Assembly: GCA_937902925.1 (NCBI GenBank)
Contig: CALFNN010000031.1
Span: 1 to 55,951 of the forward strand
Direction of reading: 5' to 3'
Source: an uncultured Opitutaceae bacterium
Lineage (GTDB): Bacteria > Verrucomicrobiota > Verrucomicrobiia > Opitutales > Opitutaceae
DNA: 55,951 nt
Shown here: one piece after another, positions 8,781-18,451 of the stretch
How positions within the stretch are numbered: position 1 is the stretch's first letter
Layout of the letters: the number at the start of each line of letters is the position of its first letter
The notes under the pieces: model-generated
Told to the model about the DNA's origin: nothing
The model's input: only the letters and a program-made list of their open reading frames with translations
Databases searched by the model: none
Made by a program: the position numbers and the translations under genes

Positions 8781-10385
8781 ATGAAACTGCAAACCAAGCT
8801 CCTCACGAGCGTCCTCGTCACGATCGCCTCGATCTATCTCGTGGCGCAGGTCGTCCAGCAGATCCGCAGCCGCGCCCAGATGCGCGGGCTCGCGGCCACG
8901 AACCTCCGGCTGGAGGAGGAATCGCAATGGGAGGTCGTGCAACAACTGCTCGGGGCGAGCAGCGCGGCCCTCGTCGATGCCATGACCGAGGGCGAGATGG
9001 ACCGGTTTCAAAAGCTCATCGCCGCCCAGCGAAACGTGAAGGGCGTGATCGAGTTTTCGTTGCACGACCACAAGGGCAGGGTCGTATATTCGTCGGACCC
9101 GGCGCGGTTGAAGCAGGGGTTGCCGGTTGACTTGCAGGTGGCGGTGCTGGGCTCGCCGACCGAGCAGAAGCGCCGCACGGCCGACGCCTACGAAATTTAC
9201 CGTCCGGTCGCGGTCGAGAAGAGCTGCCTCGAATGCCATCCGGCTTTCAAAATGGGGGAAGTCGGCGGCGTGTTCGCCTATCGCTTCAGCACGGCCGGGC
9301 TCGTGCGCAGCCAGAAACAGTGGAGCGATTTTGTCGCGGATCTCGGGGGATCGTTGCTTTGGCAGGCCTTGATAACCTCCGCCGTCCTGCTCGTCGTCGT
9401 CAGCGTCGTCGTGACCCTCGTCGTGCAACGCCAGATCAGCCGGCCGCTGGAGCGCGTCACCGCGGCGATCGGCACCGGTGCCGGCGAAGTCGACGCCGCC
9501 GCCGGCCAGCTTTCGTCGTCGAGTCAGTCGCTCGCCGCGGGCTCCAGCGAACAGGCGGCCTCGCTCGAGGAGGCCAGTTCGTCGCTCGAGGAGATGGCCG
9601 GCATGACCAAGCGCAACGCGGAGAACGCCGCCAAGGCCAACCTCCTCGCCAGCGAGGCCCGCCACGCCGCCGACGCGAGTGCCGGCGACCTGCAGGCCAT
9701 GGGTGTGGCCATGCGGGAGATCAAGACGTCCAGCGACGACATCGCCAAAATCATCCAGACGATCGACGAGATCGCGTTTCAGACGAACATCCTCGCGCTG
9801 AACGCCGCGGTCGAGGCGGCCCGCGCGGGCGAGGCCGGCATGGGCTTTGCCGTCGTGGCGGACGAAGTGCGCAATCTCGCGCAACGCAGCGCGCAGGCCG
9901 CGAAGGAGACCGCGGCCAAGATCGAAGGAGCGATCGGCAAGACCGCACAGGGCGTCGGGATCAGCGCCAAGGTGGCCGCCACGCTGGCCGAGATTGTCGA
10001 GAAGGTCCGCCAGGTGGACACGCTCGTCGCAGAAGTGGCCTCGGCCAGCCGCGACCAGAGCAGCGGCGTCCAGCAGATCACGACCGCCGTCGGCCAGATG
10101 GACAAGGTCGTGCAGAGCGATGCGGCGGCAGCGGAAGAAAGCGCGAGCGCCGCGGAGGAACTCAACGCCCAGGCCGCGGCCTTGCAGGGCGCGGTCGGCG
10201 AGTTGCGGCAGATGATCCACGGTGACGCCGGCGGGACTCGAGCCGTCGCACCGGCGGCGGGGGCGATTTCGCCGGCGAAAAAATCGTCGCACACCAACCT
10301 TTCCGTCCGGCGGCGCCACCGCGAGACGCCGGGACTTGCCGCCGCCGGCGCCGACCCGCGATGGGAAAGTTCCGGGCGGGCGTAA
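8781..10385 (+). CDS. Methyl-accepting chemotaxis protein with c-type heme motif
   Basis: I start this gene at ATG 8781 ([20 protein letters not shown]), which opens the first membrane helix; the longer frame uses a TTG at 8736. The 534-residue product has a periplasmic domain at about 27-195, a second helix at about 200-222 and a standard signalling domain with tip [20 protein letters not shown]. Inside the periplasmic part residues 149-153 are C-L-E-C-H, a canonical CXXCH covalent heme attachment site, in a context ([20 protein letters not shown]) like DUF3365/Tll0287-type sensor domains. Heme-c chemoreceptors described in Geobacter are thought to sense redox state or small gases. It needs the cytochrome c maturation system, which is not in this window. 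A gap of about 286 bases precedes it, so it may have its own promoter. Confidence 0.9.
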   Translation: MKLQTKLLTSVLVTIASIYLVAQVVQQIRSRAQMRGLAATNLRLEEESQWEVVQQLLGASSAALVDAMTEGEMDRFQKLIAAQRNVKGVIEFSLHDHKGRVVYSSDPARLKQGLPVDLQVAVLGSPTEQKRRTADAYEIYRPVAVEKSCLECHPAFKMGEVGGVFAYRFSTAGLVRSQKQWSDFVADLGGSLLWQALITSAVLLVVVSVVVTLVVQRQISRPLERVTAAIGTGAGEVDAAAGQLSSSSQSLAAGSSEQAASLEEASSSLEEMAGMTKRNAENAAKANLLASEARHAADASAGDLQAMGVAMREIKTSSDDIAKIIQTIDEIAFQTNILALNAAVEAARAGEAGMGFAVVADEVRNLAQRSAQAAKETAAKIEGAIGKTAQGVGISAKVAATLAEIVEKVRQVDTLVAEVASASRDQSSGVQQITTAVGQMDKVVQSDAAAAEESASAAEELNAQAAALQGAVGELRQMIHGDAGGTRAVAPAAGAISPAKKSSHTNLSVRRRHRETPGLAAAGADPRWESSGRA

Positions 10386-10413
10386 GCAGCCGGAGGCCTC
10401 GCGCCGACTGGCG

Positions 10414-11694
<1,281 letters not shown>

Positions 11695-11837
11695 TAAAGC
11701 GGGCGAACCAACGCGGGTGCCGCGGCAAAGTCAACCGGGCGGCGGCGGTGGGACGTGGCGTTTCGACGTCGGGGGCGCCGATTTTTTGTCGCCGAGGTCG
11801 CTGATCTCGGGCCGGGGTCAGCGACCCCGGCCACAGG

Positions 11838-13190
11838 TTACTTTTGCGCGGCTACGAGGCCGGCGAAGTAGACCTCGAGGGCGGTGTAGCCGGCGGGGTC
11901 GCGCTGGGCGGCGTCGGTTGGGTTTTGCGCGTCCAAGTGATGGGCGGCCTCCCAAACGTCGGGCAGTCCGTCGCGGTCGGTATCGGGAAGCGCGGCGCCG
12001 CCCAGGACCTCAGGCTGGCCGCCGGCGAGGGCTTCGCCCTTGTCGTCCTTGTGCGAGAGAGTCCTGCCACGCGTGCCGAGCGACGTGAGTTCGGCGATGA
12101 GGCGGCGGTCCACCGCGTCGCGACGCAGCGAACAGCCGGCGCCGACGACGATTTTTTCGTAGGCGGCCGGTGCGGCGTCGACGGTGACGGGAATCGGCGG
12201 ATGCATGGCGGCGGCGGGGACGAAGGTCGGCAGCGTGTAGGTGGCTTCGTCGGCGCGGTGAAACTCGGCATCGGTCACCGGCCGGCCGTTGAGTTTCCCG
12301 TCGGCGTCGAGGTCGGCGAAGTTGCCGGCTTGGTAAACGTGATCGGTGGCGTAGAACTGGCCGGCGAAACGGTCGTTGGAGGACGGACCCTCGATGAAAT
12401 AATTGCCGATGACGTCGAGGTCGTGGTCCGCACCGGAATGTCCGCCGCAGAGGCCGGTCTCGCCCCAGTTGTAGACGACGTTGTTGATGTATTGCACGGT
12501 GCCCTTGACCTTGGGGTTGCGGCTCTCGTTGCTCATCCAGAGATTGTGGCTGAGCGTCACGCGCGAGACCGTGTCGATCAGCGCGCCGAAGCTTTGGGGA
12601 TGGATGCCCTCGGCCATGAGACAGTATTGGATCGTGATGTCGTGGCTGTTGACGGTGAGGCCGAGATCGTCCCAGCGGCCCCATTCGACGGAGCAGTGAT
12701 CGACGATGATGCTGCCGGCGTGGTCCATGCCGAGGGACTTCTTGCCGCGGTCGCTCGCGATGCCGCCGCGGAAGCGCAGGTAGCGGACGATGATGTTCGA
12801 CTGGCCGCCGAGCGAGACGCCGCCGCCGTAGAGGCAGATGCCCTCGCCCGGAGCGGTCTGGCCGGCGATGGTGAGATTGCTCCGGACCTCGACGCTGGAG
12901 GCGAGGTGGATGATGCCGCCGACATCGAAGACGACGGTCCGGTTGGGCTGGCTGACGGCGTCGCGGAACGAGCCGGGACCGGAATCGGCGAGGGTGGTGA
13001 CGTGATAAACTGCGGTCCCGCGGCCGCCGGTAGCGAGCGCGCCGAAGCCCTCGGCGCCGGGAAACGCGGGCAGCGAAGCGGCCGGGAGGGCGGGCGAACC
13101 GGCGGCGTTGACGGCGAGCGCCGCGAGCAAAAAGGAGGCGACGGCTGCGAGTAAAGCGGCGCGGCGCACGGATGGCGGGGAATGACGCAT
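11838..13190 (-). CDS. Secreted pectate lyase (PL1-like)
   Basis: This 450-residue protein starts with a signal peptide (about residues 1-29) and then a right-handed beta-helix of the polysaccharide lyase 1 pectate lyase type. Recognisable blocks are FPGAEGFGALATGGRG, VFDVGGIIHLAS, LTIAGQTAPGEG, IIVDHCSVEWG and LSHNLWMSNESRNPKVKG. The last carries the Asn/Arg pattern found near the PL1 catalytic Arg. Near the C terminus DTDRDGLPDVWE resembles a thrombospondin type-3 calcium loop. It would cleave polygalacturonate by beta-elimination outside the cytoplasm. It is clearly paralogous to the N-terminal 430 residues of the giant protein at 45701-51046. It lies downstream of korB, but a terminator hairpin between them argues for separate transcription. 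Confidence 0.88.
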   Translation of the reverse strand: MRHSPPSVRRAALLAAVASFLLAALAVNAAGSPALPAASLPAFPGAEGFGALATGGRGTAVYHVTTLADSGPGSFRDAVSQPNRTVVFDVGGIIHLASSVEVRSNLTIAGQTAPGEGICLYGGGVSLGGQSNIIVRYLRFRGGIASDRGKKSLGMDHAGSIIVDHCSVEWGRWDDLGLTVNSHDITIQYCLMAEGIHPQSFGALIDTVSRVTLSHNLWMSNESRNPKVKGTVQYINNVVYNWGETGLCGGHSGADHDLDVIGNYFIEGPSSNDRFAGQFYATDHVYQAGNFADLDADGKLNGRPVTDAEFHRADEATYTLPTFVPAAAMHPPIPVTVDAAPAAYEKIVVGAGCSLRRDAVDRRLIAELTSLGTRGRTLSHKDDKGEALAGGQPEVLGGAALPDTDRDGLPDVWEAAHHLDAQNPTDAAQRDPAGYTALEVYFAGLVAAQK

Positions 13191-13238
13191 AGGTTCCGGC
13201 GGGCAGGGCTCGCCGGTGGGAGCGAGACGAGCGCGCGC

Positions 13239-13267
13239 AAAAAAAAGCCCGGGCGAAAAGCCCGGGC
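13239..13267 (-). terminator. Rho-independent terminator of the korAB unit
   Basis: Two copies of the self-complementary octamer GCCCGGGC (13247-13254 and 13260-13267) flank a 5-base loop. On the minus strand this forms an 8-base-pair GC-only stem followed by a run of eight T residues (13239-13246 on the plus strand read A). It starts 38 bases past the korB stop codon and precedes the pectate lyase start. Confidence 0.88.
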
Positions 13268-13304
13268 GGAGAAAAATGCGGTTGAGCGCGGCGACGCCGT
13301 GCGA

Positions 13305-14252
13305 TCAGCGCAGTTTGGCGAAGGTCGCCTGGAGGAGCTGGAGGTCCGAGGCGTTCTTGGTCCGCTCGCGGGTCTTCGCGATGAGGTTGGCCTCGAGTTT
13401 GTTTTTCGTCAGGCGCGTCTTGTTCTCGTAGAAGACGCCGAAGGAGCCGGGCCAGGCCTGCTGGGCGAGCTTGAACGCGGCGACCTCGTCGGTGACGTCG
13501 TGGCGGTTCGCGTCCTCGGGCGTGCCGTCGTTTTTCTTTTCCTCGATCATGGTCCAGACGCCGCCCTTGCGCGGGTTGGCGCCGTCGAACGCGCCGTCGT
13601 AGAACTCGACGCACTCGGAGAGAATCTCGACGACCGAGAAGCCGTCGTGCTTCGCGGCGCGGAGCATCAGATCGGTCATGTGATTGACCTGTGTCGCGTG
13701 GCTGCGGGCGACGAAGGTGGCGCCGCTATTGAGCAACGTGCGCATCGGGTTGACGGGCTGGTCGAACGCGCCCCATGGGTCGGTCTTCGACTTGAAGCCG
13801 ACGGGCGAGGTCGGCGAGGTCTGCTTCTTCGTCAGGCCATAGACGGAGTTGTCCATGATGACGTAGGTGAGGTTGACGTTCTTGCGCGCGGTGTGGACGA
13901 GATGGTTGCCGCCGATGGAGAAGCCGTCGCCGTCGCCGCCGAAGACGAAGACGTGGAGGTCGTCGTTGCCGAGGCTGATGCCGGCGGCGAAGGGCAGCGC
14001 GCGGCCGTGGATGAAATGGCCGCCGTGGGTGTTGACGAAATAGGGGAAGCGCGACGAGCAGCCGATGCCGGCGAAGGTGACGATCTTCTCGTGCGGGTAG
14101 TTCAGCTTCTCGAGCACGCGGTAGAACGAGGCGAGGACGGCGAAGTCGCCGCAGCCGGGGCACCACGTGGGGTGGTCGGCGACGAGGACTTTCTTGGAAA
14201 GCGGCGCCCCGGCGGGGGCGGGCGGCGGCGTGGCGGTGGCGGCAGAGGACAT
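13305..14252 (-). CDS. korB: 2-oxoacid:ferredoxin oxidoreductase, beta subunit
   Basis: This 315-residue protein is the thiamine-diphosphate-binding subunit of a 2-oxoacid:acceptor oxidoreductase, most like 2-oxoglutarate synthase. Near the N terminus it has the Cys motif PTWCPGCGDFAVL, and further on GDGDGFSIGGNHL and DNSVYGLTKKQTSPTSP, which correspond to the ThDP/Mg binding motif. With the alpha subunit it would oxidatively decarboxylate a 2-oxoacid to acyl-CoA while reducing ferredoxin, or run in reverse as a carboxylase. It follows korA by 42 bases on the same strand, and a strong terminator follows it. Substrate choice between 2-oxoglutarate and others cannot be fixed from sequence alone. 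Confidence 0.9.
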   Translation of the reverse strand: MSSAATATPPPAPAGAPLSKKVLVADHPTWCPGCGDFAVLASFYRVLEKLNYPHEKIVTFAGIGCSSRFPYFVNTHGGHFIHGRALPFAAGISLGNDDLHVFVFGGDGDGFSIGGNHLVHTARKNVNLTYVIMDNSVYGLTKKQTSPTSPVGFKSKTDPWGAFDQPVNPMRTLLNSGATFVARSHATQVNHMTDLMLRAAKHDGFSVVEILSECVEFYDGAFDGANPRKGGVWTMIEEKKNDGTPEDANRHDVTDEVAAFKLAQQAWPGSFGVFYENKTRLTKNKLEANLIAKTRERTKNASDLQLLQATFAKLR

Positions 14253-14294
14253 GGGAAGAATTGGAACGAAGGGTTTTGAAGCGTGAGGGACGGA

Positions 14295-16175
14295 TCAGCG
14301 CGCGGCGGCGAGGTTGCTTTGGGCGGCGGCGCCGAAAGACGAATCGATGTTCTTGCTCTCCAGATGGACGGAGATGCCGGTGACGATTTCGCCGACCTTG
14401 AAAGTGAGGCCATCGGTCTTGGTGATGCTGACGATCGACGGATTCGCGTAGCGAGCCCGGAGCATCATGGCGAACTGGCCGTAGCCATAGAGACCCTCGT
14501 CGTTGAGCTCGGCGACGACGACCCGATGGTAACGCTTGAAGGTTTCCTCGAGCCCGTTGGGCATCGGATGGAGGTGGCGGAGATGGAGGTGGCCGGCCTT
14601 GACGCCGGCGGTGCGGACGCGGCCGATCGCCTCGCGGCCGGGGCCCCAGGCGGAACCCCAGGTGACGAGGAGGACTTCGCCGCCGCTATCGCCGGTGAGC
14701 TCGGGTGGCGGGAGCGAGGCGCCAAGGGCCTTGATCTTGTCGCGGCGCTTGATGGTCATCTTCTGGTGCATGACCGGGCTGCCGGAAGGATGGCCGAGTT
14801 CGTCGTGCTCGAGGCCGGTGACGGTCGGATATTTGCCGGTCTCGATTTTTGCGCCGGCCGGGGCGTGCCGCGTGTGGCGGTCGAGCGGGTAGGGCTTGAA
14901 ATCGGTGCCGCGCGGGGAGAGGTCGGGCTTGGGGTCGACCATGAGCTTCGCGAGGTCGGGTTCGTCGAAGACCTCGATGCGCGAGGAGAGGCCCTGGTCG
15001 GTGAGGATGATGACCGGCGTCGAATACTCCCGCGCGATGCGCGCGGCCTCGAGGGCGATATAGAAGCAGTCCTCGACGTTTTTCGGGGCGAGCACGACGC
15101 GGGGGGTGTCACCGTGCGAACCGTAGATGGCCTGCATGAGGTCGGATTGCTCGACGTTGGTCGGCATGCCGGTGGACGGGCCGCCGCGCTGGACGTTGAC
15201 GACGATGAGCGGCATCTCGGCCATCGTGGCCCAGCCGAGCGCTTCCATCTTGAGGGAGAGCCCCGGGCCGGAACTGCCGGTGATCGCGAGCTGGCCGGTG
15301 TAGGAGAAGCCGATCGCGGTGGAGATCGAGGCGATCTCGTCCTCGCATTGCACGAAGACGCCGCCGTATTTTGGCAACTCGGTGCGAAGCGTCTCCATGA
15401 TGGAAGACCACGGCGTGATCGGGTAACCGGCGCCATGGCGGACGCCGCCGGCCAGCAGGCCGTAGGCGAGGGCGGTATTGCCATCGAGGGTGACCTGGGG
15501 GCGGCCGGAGGCATTGGCGGCGCGGTCGACGGCCTCGAAGCGGAAGAAGAGGTCGCGGAGATTGTTTTGCGGCCAGGCATAGCCGGCGTCGAACGCGAGC
15601 ATGGCGTTGCGGACGATGTCCTCGGATTTGCCGCCGAAGCGCTCCTTGATCAGTGCGGCGAGCTTCTGGACGTCGAGATCGAAGACGCGCGCGAGCAGGC
15701 CGAGGATGAAGATGTTCTTGCCCTTGTCCTTCGCGGTGCCGCCGACGGCCTCGACCGTGGCGCTGGTCATCGGGCAGGCGACGTTGGTGAAGCGATTGTC
15801 GTCGGCCTTGGGGGTGACGTGGTCGGAGTCGTAGAGCAGCACGCCGCCGGGGCGGAGGGAGCCGATGTGCGATTCATAACTGTGCTGGTAGAACGCCACG
15901 AGCATGTCGGCGCGGTCGCCGGCGGAGAGAATCTCGCCGTTGCCCATGCGGACCTGGAAGATCGACGGGCCGCCGGAGATGGTGGCGGGGATCGTCATGT
16001 AGGTCATCACGTCCTGATCGCTGCGGCCGGCGAGGCGGGCGAGGAAGCCGCCGACGGCCTGGATGCCGTCCTGCGAATTGCCGGCGAGGCGAATGACGAC
16101 GTCGTTGATTGATCGGGGCGCGCCGGAAGCGCTCTTAGCGCCGCCCGGGGTTTCGGGAGTGTTTGGGCTGACCAT
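14295..16175 (-). CDS. korA: 2-oxoacid:ferredoxin oxidoreductase, fused gamma-alpha subunit
   Basis: The 626-residue product fuses the gamma domain (about residues 25-190, beginning VVIRLAGNSQDGIQAVGGFL) to the pyrimidine-binding alpha domain (GYPITPWSSIMETL, FVQCEDEIASI, ITGSSGPGLSLKMEALG) and a C-terminal transketolase-like domain (LHPMPNGLEETFKRY). This is the arrangement typical of KorA in aerobic and facultative bacteria with a two-subunit enzyme. With KorB it joins 2-oxoacid oxidation to ferredoxin reduction in the cytoplasm. The gene leads the korAB pair, and upstream lies a gap of about 230 bases that probably holds the promoter. The first 20 residues are Pro/Ser/Gly-rich and may be a disordered extension. 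Confidence 0.92.
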   Translation of the reverse strand: MVSPNTPETPGGAKSASGAPRSINDVVIRLAGNSQDGIQAVGGFLARLAGRSDQDVMTYMTIPATISGGPSIFQVRMGNGEILSAGDRADMLVAFYQHSYESHIGSLRPGGVLLYDSDHVTPKADDNRFTNVACPMTSATVEAVGGTAKDKGKNIFILGLLARVFDLDVQKLAALIKERFGGKSEDIVRNAMLAFDAGYAWPQNNLRDLFFRFEAVDRAANASGRPQVTLDGNTALAYGLLAGGVRHGAGYPITPWSSIMETLRTELPKYGGVFVQCEDEIASISTAIGFSYTGQLAITGSSGPGLSLKMEALGWATMAEMPLIVVNVQRGGPSTGMPTNVEQSDLMQAIYGSHGDTPRVVLAPKNVEDCFYIALEAARIAREYSTPVIILTDQGLSSRIEVFDEPDLAKLMVDPKPDLSPRGTDFKPYPLDRHTRHAPAGAKIETGKYPTVTGLEHDELGHPSGSPVMHQKMTIKRRDKIKALGASLPPPELTGDSGGEVLLVTWGSAWGPGREAIGRVRTAGVKAGHLHLRHLHPMPNGLEETFKRYHRVVVAELNDEGLYGYGQFAMMLRARYANPSIVSITKTDGLTFKVGEIVTGISVHLESKNIDSSFGAAAQSNLAAAR

Positions 16176-16407
16176 GAGAAGGAAGGAAAGTGTGCCAGTG
16201 CGTCGCGGGAGTCAACGGACGGACGGACGCGGACGCGGGTGATTAGTGAAGGGTGATTTAAAAAAAACGTGGCAGAAGGGAGGGTTATGCCGGGAACGAG
16301 GCTTTCCGCACGAGCGGCGGGCCGGACGAGACAAACGGGCGATGGATCCTGGGCGTCATCGGAGGCGGGGAAAATTATTGGTGGTCGATAATTCGGCGCC
16401 GGTCGGC

Positions 16408-17541
16408 TTAATCGTAAAACAATACGCAGACACAGGCGGGCACGTTGATGGTGCTGGCCGTCCGCGTCAGCCGGCCGGTGGTGGGGTCGACACGGAAGAC
16501 GGTGACATTGTTCGAATCTTGATGAGCGCAGACGAGCCAGTTGCCATCGGGTGAAAGGGCGAAGTTGCGCGGGGTCTTGCCGCCGGAGGGAACGATCTCG
16601 ACGGGCGTCAACCGCCCGGTGCCGGGGTCGATCGCGAACACCGCGATGCTGTCGTGGCCGCGGTTGGAACCGTAGAGGAACCTGCCGCTGGGATGGACGC
16701 GCACCTCGGCGCAGGTGCTTTCGCCCTTGAAATCGGCGGGCAGCGTCGGGACTGTCTGTCGCGGCGTCAGGGCGCCATTGACGGGATTGTAGTCGTAGGC
16801 GGCGACGGTGCCGCCCATCTCGTCGATCGCATAGGCGTGCTTGCCGTCGAGGCCGAATTTGAAATGCCGCGGTCCGGCGCCCGGCGCGGTGACGACGAAG
16901 GGCGGATTGGCCGGGGTGAGTTTCGCGGCCGCGGAATCGAGCGCGTAAGTGAAAATCTTGTCGAGGCCGAGATCGCAGACGATGACGAAACGGTTGTCGG
17001 GCGAGAGCGTGACCGAGTGGACGTGCGACTGGTTCTGACGAACCGGGTTCACGCTCGAGCCGCTGTGCTTGATCGCGTGGGGGGCGCCCAGCGTGCCGTC
17101 GGCGTGGATGGGAATGGATTCGACGTAGCCGTCGGCGTAGTTGGCGGCGAGAAGGGTGCGACCGGTCGCATCGACGGCGAGGTGACTGGGCGGCCGGGCC
17201 GCAGGGGAGGAGGCGGTGGGAAGCGGGGTGAGGCGGGCGTTGGCGGCGTCAACGGCAAAGCCGACGGCCTGGGCCTCAGTGTCGCTCACGGCGTAGAGAA
17301 ATTTCTTGCTGGGCGAAAGTGTGATCCAGGGCGCGTTGGTGACCGCCGCGGCCAGGGTGGGGGCGCCCAGGGTGCCCGTGGCGGCGTCGAGACGGGCCGC
17401 GTAAATCCCGCGGCTCTCGTTTTTTGAATAAGTCCCAAAGAGGATGAGATACGACGGCATGGCGAAAGTCACACTTTGGAACAAAACCGTGGCAACGCAA
17501 AGCGCGAGAGGGTGCGGCAGCGGGCGGAATAATGATCTCAT
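16408..17541 (-). CDS. Lactonase-family seven-bladed beta-propeller (6-phosphogluconolactonase-like)
   Basis: The 377-residue product belongs to the YbhE/lactonase beta-propeller family: SYLILFGTYSKNESRGIYAA opens the first blade, followed by repeats such as SPSKKFLYAVSD, GRTLLAANYADG, SPDNRFVIVCDLGLDKIFTY, GPRHFKFGLDGKHAYAIDEM and GRFLYGSNRGHDSIAVF. Family members hydrolyse 6-phosphogluconolactone or other lactones; exported homologues have uncertain substrates. ATG 17541 adds a 27-residue hydrophobic leader (MRSLFRPLPHPLALCVATVL) that looks like a signal peptide ending VTFA, suggesting a periplasmic enzyme. An alternative ATG at 17460 would give a cytoplasmic 350-residue form. Two near-palindromes of 13 bases lie at and just inside the start region. 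Confidence 0.82.
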   Translation of the reverse strand: MRSLFRPLPHPLALCVATVLFQSVTFAMPSYLILFGTYSKNESRGIYAARLDAATGTLGAPTLAAAVTNAPWITLSPSKKFLYAVSDTEAQAVGFAVDAANARLTPLPTASSPAARPPSHLAVDATGRTLLAANYADGYVESIPIHADGTLGAPHAIKHSGSSVNPVRQNQSHVHSVTLSPDNRFVIVCDLGLDKIFTYALDSAAAKLTPANPPFVVTAPGAGPRHFKFGLDGKHAYAIDEMGGTVAAYDYNPVNGALTPRQTVPTLPADFKGESTCAEVRVHPSGRFLYGSNRGHDSIAVFAIDPGTGRLTPVEIVPSGGKTPRNFALSPDGNWLVCAHQDSNNVTVFRVDPTTGRLTRTASTINVPACVCVLFYD

Positions 17542-17544
17542 GAT

Positions 17545-17557
17545 GAGTGTGACACTC
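17545..17557 (-). promoter_or_regulatory. Palindrome GAGTGT-C-ACACTC overlapping the lactonase ribosome-binding region
   Basis: A perfect 6+1+6 inverted repeat sits 3 bases before the ATG at 17541 and overlaps the Shine-Dalgarno-like AGGAG. A second similar repeat, AAAGT-GTG-ACTTT, lies at 17465-17477 just upstream of the alternative ATG at 17460. It could be an operator or a translation-controlling hairpin. This is a pattern observation only. Confidence 0.3.
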
Positions 17558-17738
17558 CTGATTGCATCGAGGTCGGGACGCAACCCCGGGCGATCAGGGA
17601 GATTTGGCCCGCCAGTCTGCCCGAAGGGCCTCGTTGGGCGAAGCCTGAAAATCCCGCATGGCCTGCAAAGGATGCCGCATTTTTTGACCTCCACCGAGGC
17701 TGGCTGGGCGTTTCTTGCCGAGCCGGCATGGCCGCCGG

Positions 17739-18353
17739 CTAGTGGGGAAATGGCGATGCCGACTGGGTGACGCTCGCCGCGGTGAGCGCCTCCTTGTAAT
17801 GCCGCCGGCAGATCGCGACGTAGCGCTCGTTGCCGCCGAGTTCCACTTGGGCGCCCTCGCGAACCGAGCGGCCCTCGGCGTCGAGGCGGAGGTTCATGGT
17901 GGCCTTGCGGCCGCAGTGGCAGATCGTCTTCAACTCGGTAAGATCGTCGGCGAGGGCGAGCAGCGCGCCGCTGCCGGGGAAGAGTTTCCCTTGAAAGTCG
18001 GTGCGCAAGCCATAGCAGAGCACGGGAATGTCGAGGTTGTCGGCGACGTCGGTGGCCTGCCAGACGTGCGCCGGCGTGAGAAATTGGGCCTCGTCGATCA
18101 ACACGCAGGCGACGGGTTTGGCCTGGTGCTCGGCGAGGACGTGGCGGAGGAGGTTGTCCCGCTCGGCGAGCGCGACGGCGCTGGAGCGGAGGCCGATGCG
18201 GGATTCGATGCGGCCGCCGCCGCCGCGCGTATCGATGGCGGGAATGAACAGGAGTGTCCGCATGCCGCGCTCGCGATAGTTGTAGCTGGCCTGGAGCAGG
18301 ACGGTGCTCTTCCCGGCGTTCATCGCGGCGTAGTAGAAATAAAGCTTGGCCAT
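17739..18353 (-). CDS. tdk: Thymidine kinase
   Basis: This 204-residue protein is a type II (TK1-like) thymidine kinase. It has the P-loop AAMNAGKST at residues 9-17, the Walker B-like IDEAQF with the catalytic Glu, [17 protein letters not shown], and the zinc-binding pairs CHCG and CRRH in the C-terminal lasso region. It phosphorylates thymidine to dTMP in the salvage pathway. It is transcribed divergently from the alpha/beta hydrolase gene, with about 98 bases between the starts. The ATG at 18353 gives the expected N terminus. Confidence 0.97.
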   Translation of the reverse strand: MAKLYFYYAAMNAGKSTVLLQASYNYRERGMRTLLFIPAIDTRGGGGRIESRIGLRSSAVALAERDNLLRHVLAEHQAKPVACVLIDEAQFLTPAHVWQATDVADNLDIPVLCYGLRTDFQGKLFPGSGALLALADDLTELKTICHCGRKATMNLRLDAEGRSVREGAQVELGGNERYVAICRRHYKEALTAASVTQSASPFPH

Positions 18354-18451
18354 GGCGGCGGGGAGTGTGGAAGTCGGCGCGGAAAATGCCAGAGCGCGCT
18401 GCGGGGCTTCGCGCTTGCGTCGCGGCGGAGTCGGGTAACATTGCCGGCGTC

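Noticed and set aside
3949-9960. Repeated sequence around the receptor signalling tips read as a DNA repeat element
   Set aside because: The repeat is explained by the conserved coding sequence of chemoreceptor tips; only the 80-base identical block goes beyond that.
16373-16393. AT-rich inverted repeat aattat/ataatt after the lactonase gene
   Set aside because: Six A/T pairs around a 9-base loop with no T-run; too weak to call.
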